DNA from: Legionella sainthelensi
GTDB lineage: Bacteria > Pseudomonadota > Gammaproteobacteria > Legionellales > Legionellaceae
Length of the DNA stretch: 64,000 nt
NCBI RefSeq assembly: GCF_900637685.1
Contig: NZ_LR134388.1
Location: 1,251,501 to 1,315,500 of the forward strand
Direction of reading: 5' to 3'
Below the pieces are notes generated by a model. The model saw only the letters and a program-made list of their open reading frames with translations. It did not search any database and had not been told where the DNA came from. Below, piece after piece: positions 26,463 through 35,434 of the stretch (position 1 is the stretch's first letter; each line of letters opens with the position of its first letter). The translations under genes were made by a program, and so were the position numbers.

Positions 26463-26696
26463 AACATCTTAAAATCAAATTTTTGTTGTTTGGTACTACT
26501 TGATATAGATAACCCAGTTCGCCCGCATTTTCTTTAGAACCGCGGGCGATATTATTCAATTTTCAAATAATTAAGATCATCCCTAATTCACAATAAATAA
26601 TTTATCAGTTATTTTAAGATTAAATTTGAAGAATTAAATAATTCCTCCTATTCTAAAAAGAGTTTTTAGTTATTCATTTTATGCCAAGGAATGCAG

Positions 26697-29336
26697 ATGA
26701 ACATTTTAAAAACCCAAGTGTTAAAAGGGCCCAATTATTGGTCAAACTCCAGAAAAGAACTTATTGTTATCAAGCTGGATCTCGGAAAATATGAGGAATT
26801 ACCTACCAATCTCTTAGTTGGCTTTCAGGAGCGCTTGACTCGTTATTTACCCAGCTTATTAAGTCATCGCTGCTCCTTGGGATTTGAAGGTGGATTTTTA
26901 AAAAGAGTTGAAGAAGGAACTTGGTTAGGACATGTTATCGAGCATGTTGCATTAGAATTGCAATGTCTCGCAGGTATGGATTGTGGATTTGGTAGAACTT
27001 ATGGAACCCAGGAGTATGGAGTTTATAATGTACTGTTTGCCTATCAGATAGAAGAGGCTGGTTTATATGCAGGGATTGCTGCTGTGGAGTTCATTAGCGC
27101 ACTAGCGGAAGGTCAGGAATATTCTTTAGATGGAGTGATTGCTCGTTTAAAAGAAATTTTCAGGGAGCAAGGTCTAGGGCCTAGTACTCGAGCAATTATT
27201 GCGGAAGCACAAAGCAGAAAAATACCTTATAGGCGTTATGAATATACTTCCTTAATTACATTAGGATATGGTCGCAATCAAAAAAAAATTTGGGCATCCG
27301 TATCTTCTAAGACAAGTTCTATTGGTGTTGATATTGCCGCAGATAAAGACCTGACGAAGCAGATTCTTAAGGCAAATTTTATTCCAATTCCCGAAGGTTT
27401 GATGATTGAATCTGCAGAGGAACTCGATGCAGCAATCAAACAATTAGGATTTCCTTTAGTGATTAAACCATTTAATGGTAATCATGGAAAAGGAGTGATG
27501 ACTCATATTACTGATAAGCAAAAAGCCCATATTGGTTTTAAGTTAGCAAAAAAAATTTCAAATCAAATCATTACAGAACGATTTATTTCAGGCGACGATT
27601 ATCGGTTTTTGGTGATTAATTATAAAGTAGTTGCAGTAGCAAAGCGTACTCCAGCTCACGTGGTGGGTGATGGGGAACTTTCAATAAACCAACTTATTCA
27701 GCAGGTCAATAACGATCCTAATCGAGGTGAGTCTCATGAAAATACTTTAACTTCAATTAAAGTAGATGAAGCAACTCTTTCTATTTTAAATGAAAATAAT
27801 TTGAGTTTAGAAAGTATTTTACCCAAAAATCAAATTCTTTATTTAAAAGAAGCTGCAAATTTAAGCACAGGGGGAACAGCCAGAGATGTTACTGATGAAG
27901 TTCATCCTTTTAACGTACATCTTGCCGAGCGTGTAGCTCGTCTTATGAACTTGGATATTTGTGGAATAGATATTATTTCAAAGGACATTAGCATCCCTTT
28001 AAATGAAAATAATGGTGCAGTGATTGAGGTTAATGCAGGGCCTGGGTTACGTATGCACTTATCACCTAATGAAGGAAAACCACGAAATGTTGCCAAACCT
28101 ATTCTTGATATGCTCTACCCTTCCCATTTAAGTGCAAGAATTCCAATCGTCGCCGTTACTGGTACTAATGGAAAAACAACGGTTGTTCGCTTGATTGCTC
28201 ATTTTGCACGTTACACAAATCATCATGTAGGATTTACTACAACCGATGGAGTTTATTTGAATAATAAACTGATTCATGGTGGGGATTGCAGCGGTCCTAA
28301 TAGTGCACAAGTCGTTTTATATGATCCTGAAGTTGATTTTGCTGTATTAGAATGCGCTCGAGGTGGAATTTTGCGTTCGGGTTTGGGGTTTGATGAGTGT
28401 GATATTAGCATTATTACCAATATCAGTGGTGATCATTTGGGATTAAATGACATCCATACACTTGAGGATCTTGCTCAAGTCAAAGCAGTTGTTGCTCATA
28501 GTACTAAAAAGTCTGGGTATGCCATTTTAAATGCAGACGATAATTTAACTTATGATTTAAAAAACGATTTTGATTGTAATATTGCTTTATTTAGTCTCTA
28601 TGAAAGCCCTCGTATTAGAAAGCATTGTAGGGAGGGAGGATTAGCGGCATATGTGGACCAGGGTCGGCTCGTGGTGCAAAGAGGCTCGGAACGAACCTTT
28701 TTATCGAATATTAAATCAATACCTCTAAGTTTTCATGGAGCGGCTACCAGCATGATAGCCAATATATTGGCTGCTACTTTAGCTGGAGTGATTAGTCAGT
28801 TTTCGTTTGAGAAAATAAAAGAAGCGTTACATGTTTTTTATCCTACATTTGAAAATTTACCGGGACGTATGAACCTTTTTAAATTTCCTCATTGCCAGGT
28901 TATGGTTGATTATGCACATAACGAAGGTGCTTTTTGTGAGTTAAAAAATTATCTTGAATCGGTGTATTGTGCTAAAAAAATAGGGATTATTGGTGCAGTT
29001 GGTGATCGGCGTGATGAAGATATAGAAAAATTAGGTTTCCATGCTGCCTCTATGTTTGATGAGATCGTGATCCGACATGATAAAGATGGAAGAGGAAGAA
29101 CTCATAATGAAATTAATCGTCTTCTTGTTTCTGGAATTCTTCGCTCTGAATTTAAACCTTCATTAAATATTATTTCAGATGAGCTGGCAGCTCTTGAGCA
29201 TGTATTAGAAGTTGCGGATGTGAATTCTTTTATCTTTTGTGCCATTGAAGATGTATTTGAAACAGTTCATTTTTTAAAGCAAAAGGAAAAACAATTTAAG
29301 TCGGTCAGCGAGGTTTATAATGGTACCCAAGGCTAA
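26697..29336 (+). CDS. cphA: Cyanophycin synthetase
   Basis: Builds cyanophycin, a poly-aspartate chain with arginine on each side chain, using ATP. About 879 residues, the usual length of CphA1. The N-terminal domain begins ILKTQVLKGPNYWS. The ATP-grasp domain (about residues 210-480) has KPFNGNHGKGV. The Mur-ligase-like domain has the P-loop VTGTNGKTT at about residues 487-495 and ends with DYAHNEGAFCEL and VGDRRDEDIEKLG. I start at ATG 26697, six bases after AAGGA. It overlaps cphB by 17 bases. The product is a nitrogen/carbon/energy store. Confidence 0.96.
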   Translation: MNILKTQVLKGPNYWSNSRKELIVIKLDLGKYEELPTNLLVGFQERLTRYLPSLLSHRCSLGFEGGFLKRVEEGTWLGHVIEHVALELQCLAGMDCGFGRTYGTQEYGVYNVLFAYQIEEAGLYAGIAAVEFISALAEGQEYSLDGVIARLKEIFREQGLGPSTRAIIAEAQSRKIPYRRYEYTSLITLGYGRNQKKIWASVSSKTSSIGVDIAADKDLTKQILKANFIPIPEGLMIESAEELDAAIKQLGFPLVIKPFNGNHGKGVMTHITDKQKAHIGFKLAKKISNQIITERFISGDDYRFLVINYKVVAVAKRTPAHVVGDGELSINQLIQQVNNDPNRGESHENTLTSIKVDEATLSILNENNLSLESILPKNQILYLKEAANLSTGGTARDVTDEVHPFNVHLAERVARLMNLDICGIDIISKDISIPLNENNGAVIEVNAGPGLRMHLSPNEGKPRNVAKPILDMLYPSHLSARIPIVAVTGTNGKTTVVRLIAHFARYTNHHVGFTTTDGVYLNNKLIHGGDCSGPNSAQVVLYDPEVDFAVLECARGGILRSGLGFDECDISIITNISGDHLGLNDIHTLEDLAQVKAVVAHSTKKSGYAILNADDNLTYDLKNDFDCNIALFSLYESPRIRKHCREGGLAAYVDQGRLVVQRGSERTFLSNIKSIPLSFHGAATSMIANILAATLAGVISQFSFEKIKEALHVFYPTFENLPGRMNLFKFPHCQVMVDYAHNEGAFCELKNYLESVYCAKKIGIIGAVGDRRDEDIEKLGFHAASMFDEIVIRHDKDGRGRTHNEINRLLVSGILRSEFKPSLNIISDELAALEHVLEVADVNSFIFCAIEDVFETVHFLKQKEKQFKSVSEVYNGTQG

Positions 29337-30198
29337 GTTACTGATTATCGGCGGCGCAGAGGATAAAGGTAATGGCCCATCCACCGATACGGAACAAAAA
29401 AAAGAGTTTACTCGCTATGAAATTCTAAGTGAATTATTACCTCCGTCGAATAAGAAAATAGAAATTATTACGACAGGCTCAGAAATTCAGGAGGAAGTGA
29501 AAAAGGTTTATCAAAATGTTTTTCAAAATATGGGTTATAACAATATAGGTTTTATTCCCATTAAGAACAGAAGCGAAGCGCGTAATAACGAGTATTTAAA
29601 ACGAGCTGAAAATGCGGGCGCCTTTTTTTTTACGGGGGGCGATCAATTTCGTTTATCGACCATACTTGGTGGTACACCCATTGTTGATATTATTAAAGAA
29701 CGATACGTAGAAGATAGTGACTTCATTATCGCAGGAACAAGTGCTGGGGCTATGGTAATGGCCTCGGTAATGATTACGGGTGGAGGATTATCTGAAGCAT
29801 TAAGATATCGCAATTTATTAACTTCCTCGGGTTTAGGAATTTTGCAGTCGTGTATTATTGATACCCATTTTATAAAACGCGGGCGCTTCAGTCGTCTTGC
29901 ACATGCAATTATTATGAATCCAGAACAACTAGGAATTGGTTTAGGAGAAGATACGGCCTTAGTGATACGTAATGGAGCAGAAGCAGAATGTTATGGTTCA
30001 GGTATGGTGGTGATTATTGATGGAAGAAATATAGATCAAACTAATATTACTGATGTTGAAGAGGGCGAGGCGGTGTTTGTTGAAAATTTAATAGTGCACC
30101 TTTTAGTTAAGGGATGTCAATTTTCAATTGCAGATCGAACCCTTGCAAATCCAGCAATCCCCATAAAAAATTCAAATTTGGGATCAAAGCATGAATAA
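29320..30198 (+). CDS. cphB: Cyanophycinase
   Basis: A peptidase of family S51 that cuts cyanophycin to beta-Asp-Arg dipeptides. A 292-residue protein; the nucleophile Ser141 lies in the elbow GTSAGAMV, and the family block IDTHFIKRGRFSRL is present. There is no signal peptide, so it acts in the cytoplasm on the cell's own granules. It overlaps cphA by 17 and iaaA by 8 bases, so synthesis and breakdown genes are translated together. Confidence 0.95.
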   Translation: MVPKAKLLIIGGAEDKGNGPSTDTEQKKEFTRYEILSELLPPSNKKIEIITTGSEIQEEVKKVYQNVFQNMGYNNIGFIPIKNRSEARNNEYLKRAENAGAFFFTGGDQFRLSTILGGTPIVDIIKERYVEDSDFIIAGTSAGAMVMASVMITGGGLSEALRYRNLLTSSGLGILQSCIIDTHFIKRGRFSRLAHAIIMNPEQLGIGLGEDTALVIRNGAEAECYGSGMVVIIDGRNIDQTNITDVEEGEAVFVENLIVHLLVKGCQFSIADRTLANPAIPIKNSNLGSKHE

Positions 30199-31102
30199 AA
30201 TTGCAATTGCGGTACATGGTGGTGCCAGTGAAAACTACCCTTTCTTACAAAAATATCAGAAAGACGTTGAACGAGGATTGATTGAATCAGTAGAAAAAGG
30301 CTATGCCGTGCTTCATCAAGGAGGAATGGCTTTAGACGCTGTTGAGGAGGCTGTGAAAGTTCTTGAAAATAATTCATTATTTAATGCGGGAAAAGGTTCT
30401 GCATTAAATTGTCAGGGTGACGTTGAAATGGATGCATCTATTATGAGTGGTGCTAGGTTACAGGCCGGAGCCGTTTCTATGGTGCGTACCGTTAAAAACC
30501 CAATACATCTTGCTCGTTTAGTGATGGAACATACAAATCACGTTTTTCTTTCTGGATATGGTGCTTTAGAAATTGCAAAAAAATATAATCTTGAACTTGA
30601 AAATGAGTCTTATTTCATAACCCCTCATCAATATGAAATGTTTCAAAGGCTCAATGAATTAGAGACAAGGGAAGTAATCCACAATAAGAAAATGACTGGA
30701 ACTGTAGGTGCCGTAGCTTTGGATTTGCATGGAAATCTTGCTGCTGGAACTTCTACGGGAGGAACAAGTAATTGCCTTCCTGGAAGAATAGGAGATAGTT
30801 GTGTTATTGGTGCAGGTTGTTATGCCAATAATAATACATGTGCGGTTTCTGGAACTGGCGAAGGAGAGTATTTAATAAGAAATGTGGTAGGTCATACTAT
30901 ATCCATGATGGTTGAATTTAATATGCCCTTGCAACAAGCTTGTGATTATGTAATTCATGAACGAAACAAAGAATTAAATGGGGAGATGGGGGTTATTGCG
31001 CTTAATCGAAGTGGTAATTTTGGTATTTCATTTAACACAGAGATTATGAAAAGAGCTTGGAAAAGTTCCGAGCAAACAATTCAGGTTAAAATTTTTGATT
31101 AA
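30191..31102 (+). CDS. iaaA: Isoaspartyl peptidase / type III L-asparaginase
   Basis: An N-terminal-nucleophile hydrolase that cleaves beta-aspartyl dipeptides and L-asparagine. The autocleavage Thr171 lies in GTVGAVALD; GTSTGG and GTGEGEYLIR follow. At 303 residues it is full length with no signal peptide. As the third gene of the operon it should split the beta-Asp-Arg released by CphB into aspartate and arginine, completing cyanophycin use. The assignment to this step is inferred from context and known specificity of the family. Confidence 0.92.
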   Translation: MNKIAIAVHGGASENYPFLQKYQKDVERGLIESVEKGYAVLHQGGMALDAVEEAVKVLENNSLFNAGKGSALNCQGDVEMDASIMSGARLQAGAVSMVRTVKNPIHLARLVMEHTNHVFLSGYGALEIAKKYNLELENESYFITPHQYEMFQRLNELETREVIHNKKMTGTVGAVALDLHGNLAAGTSTGGTSNCLPGRIGDSCVIGAGCYANNNTCAVSGTGEGEYLIRNVVGHTISMMVEFNMPLQQACDYVIHERNKELNGEMGVIALNRSGNFGISFNTEIMKRAWKSSEQTIQVKIFD

Positions 31103-31203
31103 TGTAACCAAATACCCCCATTTTCCACAAAGCAGAAGAGTTCTCAATAAGCGTTTACATTACAGCATTAACTTAAGGAAAATTGATTCCTATTCTTCTT
31201 TAA

Positions 31204-31275
31204 CCCGGATTAGACGAAGTCGTAATTTGGAGGGAGGGCGGCAAAAAAACGGATTACTACTATGTCTGATCCGGG
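31204..31275. repeat. Diverged CCCGGATTA-type palindromic intergenic repeat
   Basis: Outer arms CCCGGAT (31204-31210) and ATCCGGG (31269-31275) enclose smaller hairpins (GACGAAGTC and others). The wording CCCGGATTAGACGAAGTCGTAAT resembles the common REP-like sequence seen between genes in many gammaproteobacteria. An open frame crossing it (31095-31316) has no codon or start support and is not called. Confidence 0.5.
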
Positions 31276-31901
31276 CTACAGGTACTAATTTCTTCCCCCT
31301 GCAAAATAGAGTTTAACGCTTCAAATAAAATTTAAATAAAGTTCCATTACCATATTTTCCACCATATTCACTGATTCCATAAAGAGAATCTTCATGAGTA
31401 TTTAACGTAATTTTTCTAGGCCATCTCGGTGTGTGCTGTAAGTTTTCATCAAAAATATATAAAATTGAGTAAACAGGTTCATCAGTTAAAGAAATTTTAA
31501 AAATATTTGCAGGGTAATGATAATGCTTGCTATCCAACCCGCTTGTTACACCAAAAAGAGTTCGCCCATCTTGGCTCAATATAAGATCAATTGGATGTTG
31601 TCCTTGGGTGTTTCTTGTGAAGCGATGTAACACTGTGGTGGGATAATTGGGTTTATTTAATTCGATTTGAAGAACTGAGCCGTAGTTATCTGTCGATGTA
31701 GCATATAATTTATTACCGTCCTTGCTCATAAGCAGTGTGTTTAGCTTTGGTTGATCTTGGGAGCAATCAAATGATCTTAATGTTTCAAAGAATTGATTTT
31801 CTGATTCGTCCAGGTTGATTCTAAAAAGAGTACCGCAATAATTAGGTTCACTATGACCTATCCCCTAAATTAGTACCACTTCTTTGATGAGATTCATTAT
31901 C

Positions 31902-32720
31902 CTATGCCACCTTTCTTGCGTATTCAACAGGAGGCATATAATTTAGAGAGCTATGAGGTCGAACATTATTGTAGTGTTTACGCCATTGTTCAATCTCAAA
32001 TCGTGCTTCCTCCATTGTTCGAAACCAGTGCTGATTAAGGCATTCATTTCTGAATTTCCCGTTTAAGCTCTCAACAAACGCATTTTGAGTTGGTTTTCCT
32101 GGTTGAATAAACCCTAAAGTGACATTCGTTTCTTTGCTCCAGAAAAACATCGCTTTACTAGTAAATTCTGTACCATTATCACAAATCACTTTAATAGGCT
32201 TATTTCTTTGCTCAATAAGTTGGTCTAAAAAGCGAGCCACTTGTTTGCCACTGATTGAGGTAGATATTAGCTGGCCAACCATTTCACGAGAATAATCATC
32301 CACTACATTCAATATTCGAAATCGTCTCCCATTGCTAAGTTGATCCGATACAAAATCCATCGACCAACGCTGGTTTGGTGCAGAAGGAACTTCCATTGGT
32401 TGGCGAGGACGAGTCAGTTTTTTCCTTTTCTTTGTTCGAACTTGAAGTCCCTCCTCAGTGTATAATCGATAAGTATGCTTCTTATTCTGAACCAAGCCTT
32501 CAGCTTTAAGTAGTCCATGAAGAATTAAATAACCATAGGCCGGATATTGTGCGGCTAAAACCTTGAGTCGTGTTCTGGCCTTCTCATCCGTACGTGGTTT
32601 ACATTGATAACGAAATGCTGTGCGGCTTAATCCTGCCAGCTTGCAAGCTACTCGCTCACTCAACTTAAAGAAACATATTAGGTGCTCGATGATCGACTTT
32701 CTTGCTGCTGGCTTCACCAC
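31902..32720 (-). CDS. IS3-family transposase OrfB (DDE integrase core)
   Basis: A 272-residue frame with the helix-turn-helix-like region FKLSERVACKLAGLSRTAFRY and an rve integrase core: WSMDFVSDQLSNGRRFRIL (first Asp), ICDNGTEFTSKAM (second Asp) and FVESLNGKFRNECL (Glu). It is normally made as an OrfAB fusion by -1 frameshifting at 32720-32726, not from its own start. Confidence 0.93.
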   Translation of the reverse strand: MVKPAARKSIIEHLICFFKLSERVACKLAGLSRTAFRYQCKPRTDEKARTRLKVLAAQYPAYGYLILHGLLKAEGLVQNKKHTYRLYTEEGLQVRTKKRKKLTRPRQPMEVPSAPNQRWSMDFVSDQLSNGRRFRILNVVDDYSREMVGQLISTSISGKQVARFLDQLIEQRNKPIKVICDNGTEFTSKAMFFWSKETNVTLGFIQPGKPTQNAFVESLNGKFRNECLNQHWFRTMEEARFEIEQWRKHYNNVRPHSSLNYMPPVEYARKVA

Positions 32721-32977
32721 TTTTTTGATAATACATCCTTCATTGCCTCTAGCTCCAGGAGCTTATCTGCCAACAGTTTTTTAAGATTAACATTCTCTGA
32801 TTCAAGCTCACGAAGACGCTTGGCCTCATTCACTTCAAGGCCAGCATACTTACTTCGCCAATTGTAAAATGTGCCTGACGAAATTCCATAGTCTCGACAT
32901 ATCTCTTCGACCTTTATACCTGCTTCATGCGATTTGATTGCTTTTATAATTTGTTCTTCTGTGTAACGCTTTTTCAC
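32714..32977 (-). CDS. IS3-family transposase OrfA (DNA-binding HTH)
   Basis: An 87-residue protein with a transposase_8 helix-turn-helix (EEICRDYGISSGTFYNWRSKY) followed by a leucine-zipper coiled coil (LRELESENVNLKKLL). It starts with GTG 32977 behind AAGGAG. It binds the IS ends and, fused to OrfB, forms the transposase. Confidence 0.92.
   Translation of the reverse strand: MKKRYTEEQIIKAIKSHEAGIKVEEICRDYGISSGTFYNWRSKYAGLEVNEAKRLRELESENVNLKKLLADKLLELEAMKDVLSKKW
32720..32726 (-). promoter_or_regulatory. Programmed -1 frameshift site A AAA AAG of the IS3 element
   Basis: On the minus strand orfA reads TCA AAA AAG TGG TGA. Slipping back one base on A AAA AAG gives AAA GTG GTG AAG and enters orfB. 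This is the canonical IS3-family slippery heptamer. Confidence 0.85.
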
Positions 32978-33497
32978 TTTGAGATCTCCTTTTGGTTTAG
33001 TTTATCGGAAATCTCATCTATGTCATGGCATTATTTTTTGGGGATAGGTCAACTAGCATAAGTCGTTATACCATACAAATAGTGTTAATTTTAAAAATAT
33101 GAAAATCGCTATGAGAATAAAAGGTTAAACCATCATTATTAGTAATCAAATTTGTTCCTGTACGGCCTTCACCATAACTATCAAATGAATAGAGAATCGA
33201 TAATTGGTTTGAGGAACAATAACCTGAGCTCACCAAAGAAAACAATAAGATGTGCGTACTGGCAATTAAATAGTTTTCATTCTATTCCTTTAGACTTTTA
33301 AGTTGCGTTTAGGATAATTTATATTTTTATTATTTACAATAATTCTTAAATCGAAGTATTTATGTTTTCAATTTAAGCAAGTTGATATTAACTTATTAAA
33401 TTTACTATGGTTTTTAAGAGTATTTATGAATCAGAAAAATAGAACTACAAATGAAGGATAAAGTATTAATGGAGATAGGGTGTTTAAATTGACACGC

Positions 33498-33527
33498 ATA
33501 AAAAAGAGCTTAAAGAAGCCCTTTTCG
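33498..33527 (-). terminator. Probable terminator of the DUF1328 gene
   Basis: On the minus strand AAAAGGGC, a loop, then GCTCTTTTTT: a stem of about eight pairs with one G-U, ending in a T run. It lies about 30 bases after the stop at 33556. Confidence 0.6.
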
Positions 33528-33555
33528 CAGGTGAATTAAAATTTTTATGAGTTTC

Positions 33556-33735
33556 TCACAGGGGGGGAGGTGGACGGCGTCCCAGCAAACCCATAACAAG
33601 AAATACGACAAAGATAACTAGAAATAAGAAGAATAAAATTTTTGCAATTCCTGCAGCAGCTACAGCTATGCCTCCAAAACCAAAAGCTGCAGCAATAATT
33701 GCGATAATAAAAAATGTAAGAGCCCAACCTAACAT
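33556..33735 (-). CDS. DUF1328 (YtjA-type) small membrane protein
   Basis: A 59-residue protein: [20 protein letters not shown], then [20 protein letters not shown], then a second hydrophobic stretch and the tail GRRPPPPL. Two transmembrane helices and the GWAL start are the DUF1328 signature. A perfect GGAGG site lies seven bases before the ATG. Family members are often expressed under stress; the function is unknown. It is easily missed because of its size, and a longer overlapping frame on the same strand (33545-33727) is a shadow. Confidence 0.88.
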   Translation of the reverse strand: MLGWALTFFIIAIIAAAFGFGGIAVAAAGIAKILFFLFLVIFVVFLVMGLLGRRPPPPL

Positions 33736-34084
33736 GATAACCTCCTTGTACTTATTGCTGTAAAGTTATCGTAACCGTTCGTGGCCCATGCGATGAAAGT
33801 CTGTATTTGGTGCAACCTGATAATTTGCCTTTCATCAAGGTTTAAGTATACCCTTTGAACAGATACAAGTTATTCCTTCCTATATTATAGATCATTAATT
33901 AACCATTTTTTTGAATGAGCAATTGGTTGTAGGATACTTTGTTCTTTTATGATGCGAGTATGTCCATGCGAAACAGTGCTTTAATGAGAGGCTGATGACA
34001 ACACAGCGCGAGTATTAATTAACAATATCCCTCGTAAAAGTTTCAAATATCGTTGTTCTCTGATACAAGCTTATCATTCAACGA
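33736..34084. other. Intergenic region upstream of the DUF1328 gene
   Basis: About 350 bases between two minus-strand genes. It should hold the DUF1328 promoter. I see no coding frame, RNA gene or strong repeat. Confidence 0.35.
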
Positions 34085-35275
34085 TTAATACATCATGGCA
34101 ATGATGAGTAAACCTATAGCGACAAAACCAATTATGACGAGGCTGGAATTACCTCCTGGGACCAAATGGCTATCGGTGCTTACCAGGTATTGACGCCCTT
34201 TCCAGGCCATAACTGCGGGAAGTAACAGTAATAAGATAACACAGCAAATTCCAGCGTAGCTTAAAGCATGGAGGTAAATCCCTGGATTAAGTAAAACTAC
34301 TGCCAAAGGAGGGAGGAACGTTAATGCCAAGGTATATTTTCCTTGATGGCCTGATTTTTTAAGCTTTAATCCATCTGCTAGAAAATCAAATAAACCTATA
34401 GAAACACCTAGAAATGCAGTGAGCATGCAAATAGAAGTAAAAAATCCAAAAAAACCACTTATCCATTGATTTTGAACGGATTGACTCAACGCTTCAGTTA
34501 AACCACTTGTCGCGTGATCTGAACTCATAAGCGCAATTAATCCATTATCTCCTTCTCGTGCCACTACACCCATAATGACCGCATCCCAAATAATGTAGCA
34601 GAATAGGGGGATGAGAGAACCAAGGAGAATGACTTTTCTTAAACTATGAATATCATCTCCAAAGTAATCTCTTAAGCTAGGTATTATGGTTGCATAACCA
34701 AAAGAAGTAATAAGAATCATTAAAGTACCAGCAAAAGCACGTACAGATCCCCCCGTCAATCCGAGAGTTGATGTATGTGGACTGATAATCGCAACTAACA
34801 AAATATAAATACCTAACTTCCCAAACATTAAACCTCGGTTAACATAATCGACCGAACGGATACCGTTATAAACGATTAAACTGAATAAAAAGGTAAAGAG
34901 TATTGCTGTGACGCTGTTAGGTAAATTAATGTTTATTTTATGCAATAAACTATTGAATACATCACTTCCGCCTGAAATATAAGCAGAGAGCAGGGTGTAC
35001 AGTAAGAATAAATAAGTAATCCAGGCTATAATCTGTCCTGGTAAACCTAATGTAGATTTAGCCATGGAAATCATATTACTTCCTGCAGGAAGGCGCAGAT
35101 TAACTTCCAACATTAATAATGCCCCTGCTGTCATAACAAACCAACATAAAAATAGGAAAAAAATTGAATTACTAAAGCCTACTTCTGCTGTGGATACAGG
35201 TAATGCCAGCATACCTCCACCAATTGAAGTCCCTACTATAAGTAATATTCCACCTATTAGCTTTGAATGGTTCAT
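34085..35275 (-). CDS. Aromatic amino acid permease, TyrP/Mtr (HAAAP) family, copy 2
   Basis: A 396-residue, 11-helix proton symporter for tyrosine, tryptophan or related amino acids. The N-terminal signature GGILLIVGTSIGGGMLALPV and the block SAYISGGSDVFNSLL are family hallmarks; AFLGVSIGLFDFLADGLKL follows in the C-terminal half. A strong promoter (35314-35342) lies upstream, so it is a separate unit from the paralogue at 35435-36628. Exact substrate unknown. Confidence 0.9.
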   Translation of the reverse strand: MNHSKLIGGILLIVGTSIGGGMLALPVSTAEVGFSNSIFFLFLCWFVMTAGALLMLEVNLRLPAGSNMISMAKSTLGLPGQIIAWITYLFLLYTLLSAYISGGSDVFNSLLHKININLPNSVTAILFTFLFSLIVYNGIRSVDYVNRGLMFGKLGIYILLVAIISPHTSTLGLTGGSVRAFAGTLMILITSFGYATIIPSLRDYFGDDIHSLRKVILLGSLIPLFCYIIWDAVIMGVVAREGDNGLIALMSSDHATSGLTEALSQSVQNQWISGFFGFFTSICMLTAFLGVSIGLFDFLADGLKLKKSGHQGKYTLALTFLPPLAVVLLNPGIYLHALSYAGICCVILLLLLPAVMAWKGRQYLVSTDSHLVPGGNSSLVIIGFVAIGLLIIAMMY

Positions 35276-35313
35276 AAGAAGTAATCCAAAAAACAGCTCA
35301 AAAATAATTCAAT

Positions 35314-35342
35314 ATGATACAATATTATTCATTTTGAGTCAA
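35314..35342 (-). promoter_or_regulatory. Sigma-70-type promoter for the permease at 34085-35275
   Basis: On the minus strand TTGACT (35342-35337), a 17-base spacer, and TATCAT (35319-35314). It is 39 bases before the start codon. Close to consensus with ideal spacing. Confidence 0.65.
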
Positions 35343-35384
35343 TTGCATCATGACCAAGTACAATCAAGTAGTGTAGGCTGAAAA

Positions 35385-35420
35385 TGATAGGGAGGATTGA
35401 GGTATATGCCCTCAATCCTC
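35385..35420 (-). terminator. Terminator between the two permease genes
   Basis: An 11-bp perfect stem GAGGATTGAGG/CCTCAATCCTC with a 7-base loop, located 15 bases after the stop of the upstream permease. Read on the minus strand the downstream tract is CTATCATTTT, only modestly T-rich. Confidence 0.6.
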
Positions 35421-35434
35421 GAGATTTTGTACGT

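Larger units (their letters stand above)
31854..33051 (-). mobile_element. IS3-family insertion sequence (IS407-like group), intact
   Basis: About 1198 bp with terminal inverted repeat TGACCTATCCCC at both ends and a 4-bp ACTA duplication (31850-31853 and 33052-33055). It carries orfA and orfB with a frameshift site between. Both frames are uninterrupted, so it may still be active. It is inserted in the exported repeat-protein gene on the same strand. Confidence 0.9.
31313..33280 (-). pseudogene. Exported beta-propeller-like repeat protein, split by an IS3 element
   Basis: The 3' part (31313-31853) encodes repeats of the type LYGISEYGGKYGNGTLFKF, the GloVer/choice-of-anchor pattern of predicted surface propellers. 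The 5' part (33052-33280) encodes a signal-like hydrophobic segment (ILLFSLVSSGYCSS) and LSILYSFDSYGEG. An IS3 element lies between, with ACTA duplicated on both sides. Removing it joins LYGITTYAS to EPNYCGTLFRIN in one frame. Two more lesions exist: the ATG at 33280 runs into TAA after four codons unless one A is added, and the frame changes once more before LYGITTYA. The gene is dead as read. Confidence 0.65.

Noticed and set aside
31095..31316. 73-codon plus-strand frame after iaaA
   Set aside because: Crosses the CCCGGATTA repeat; no domain, no ribosome binding site.
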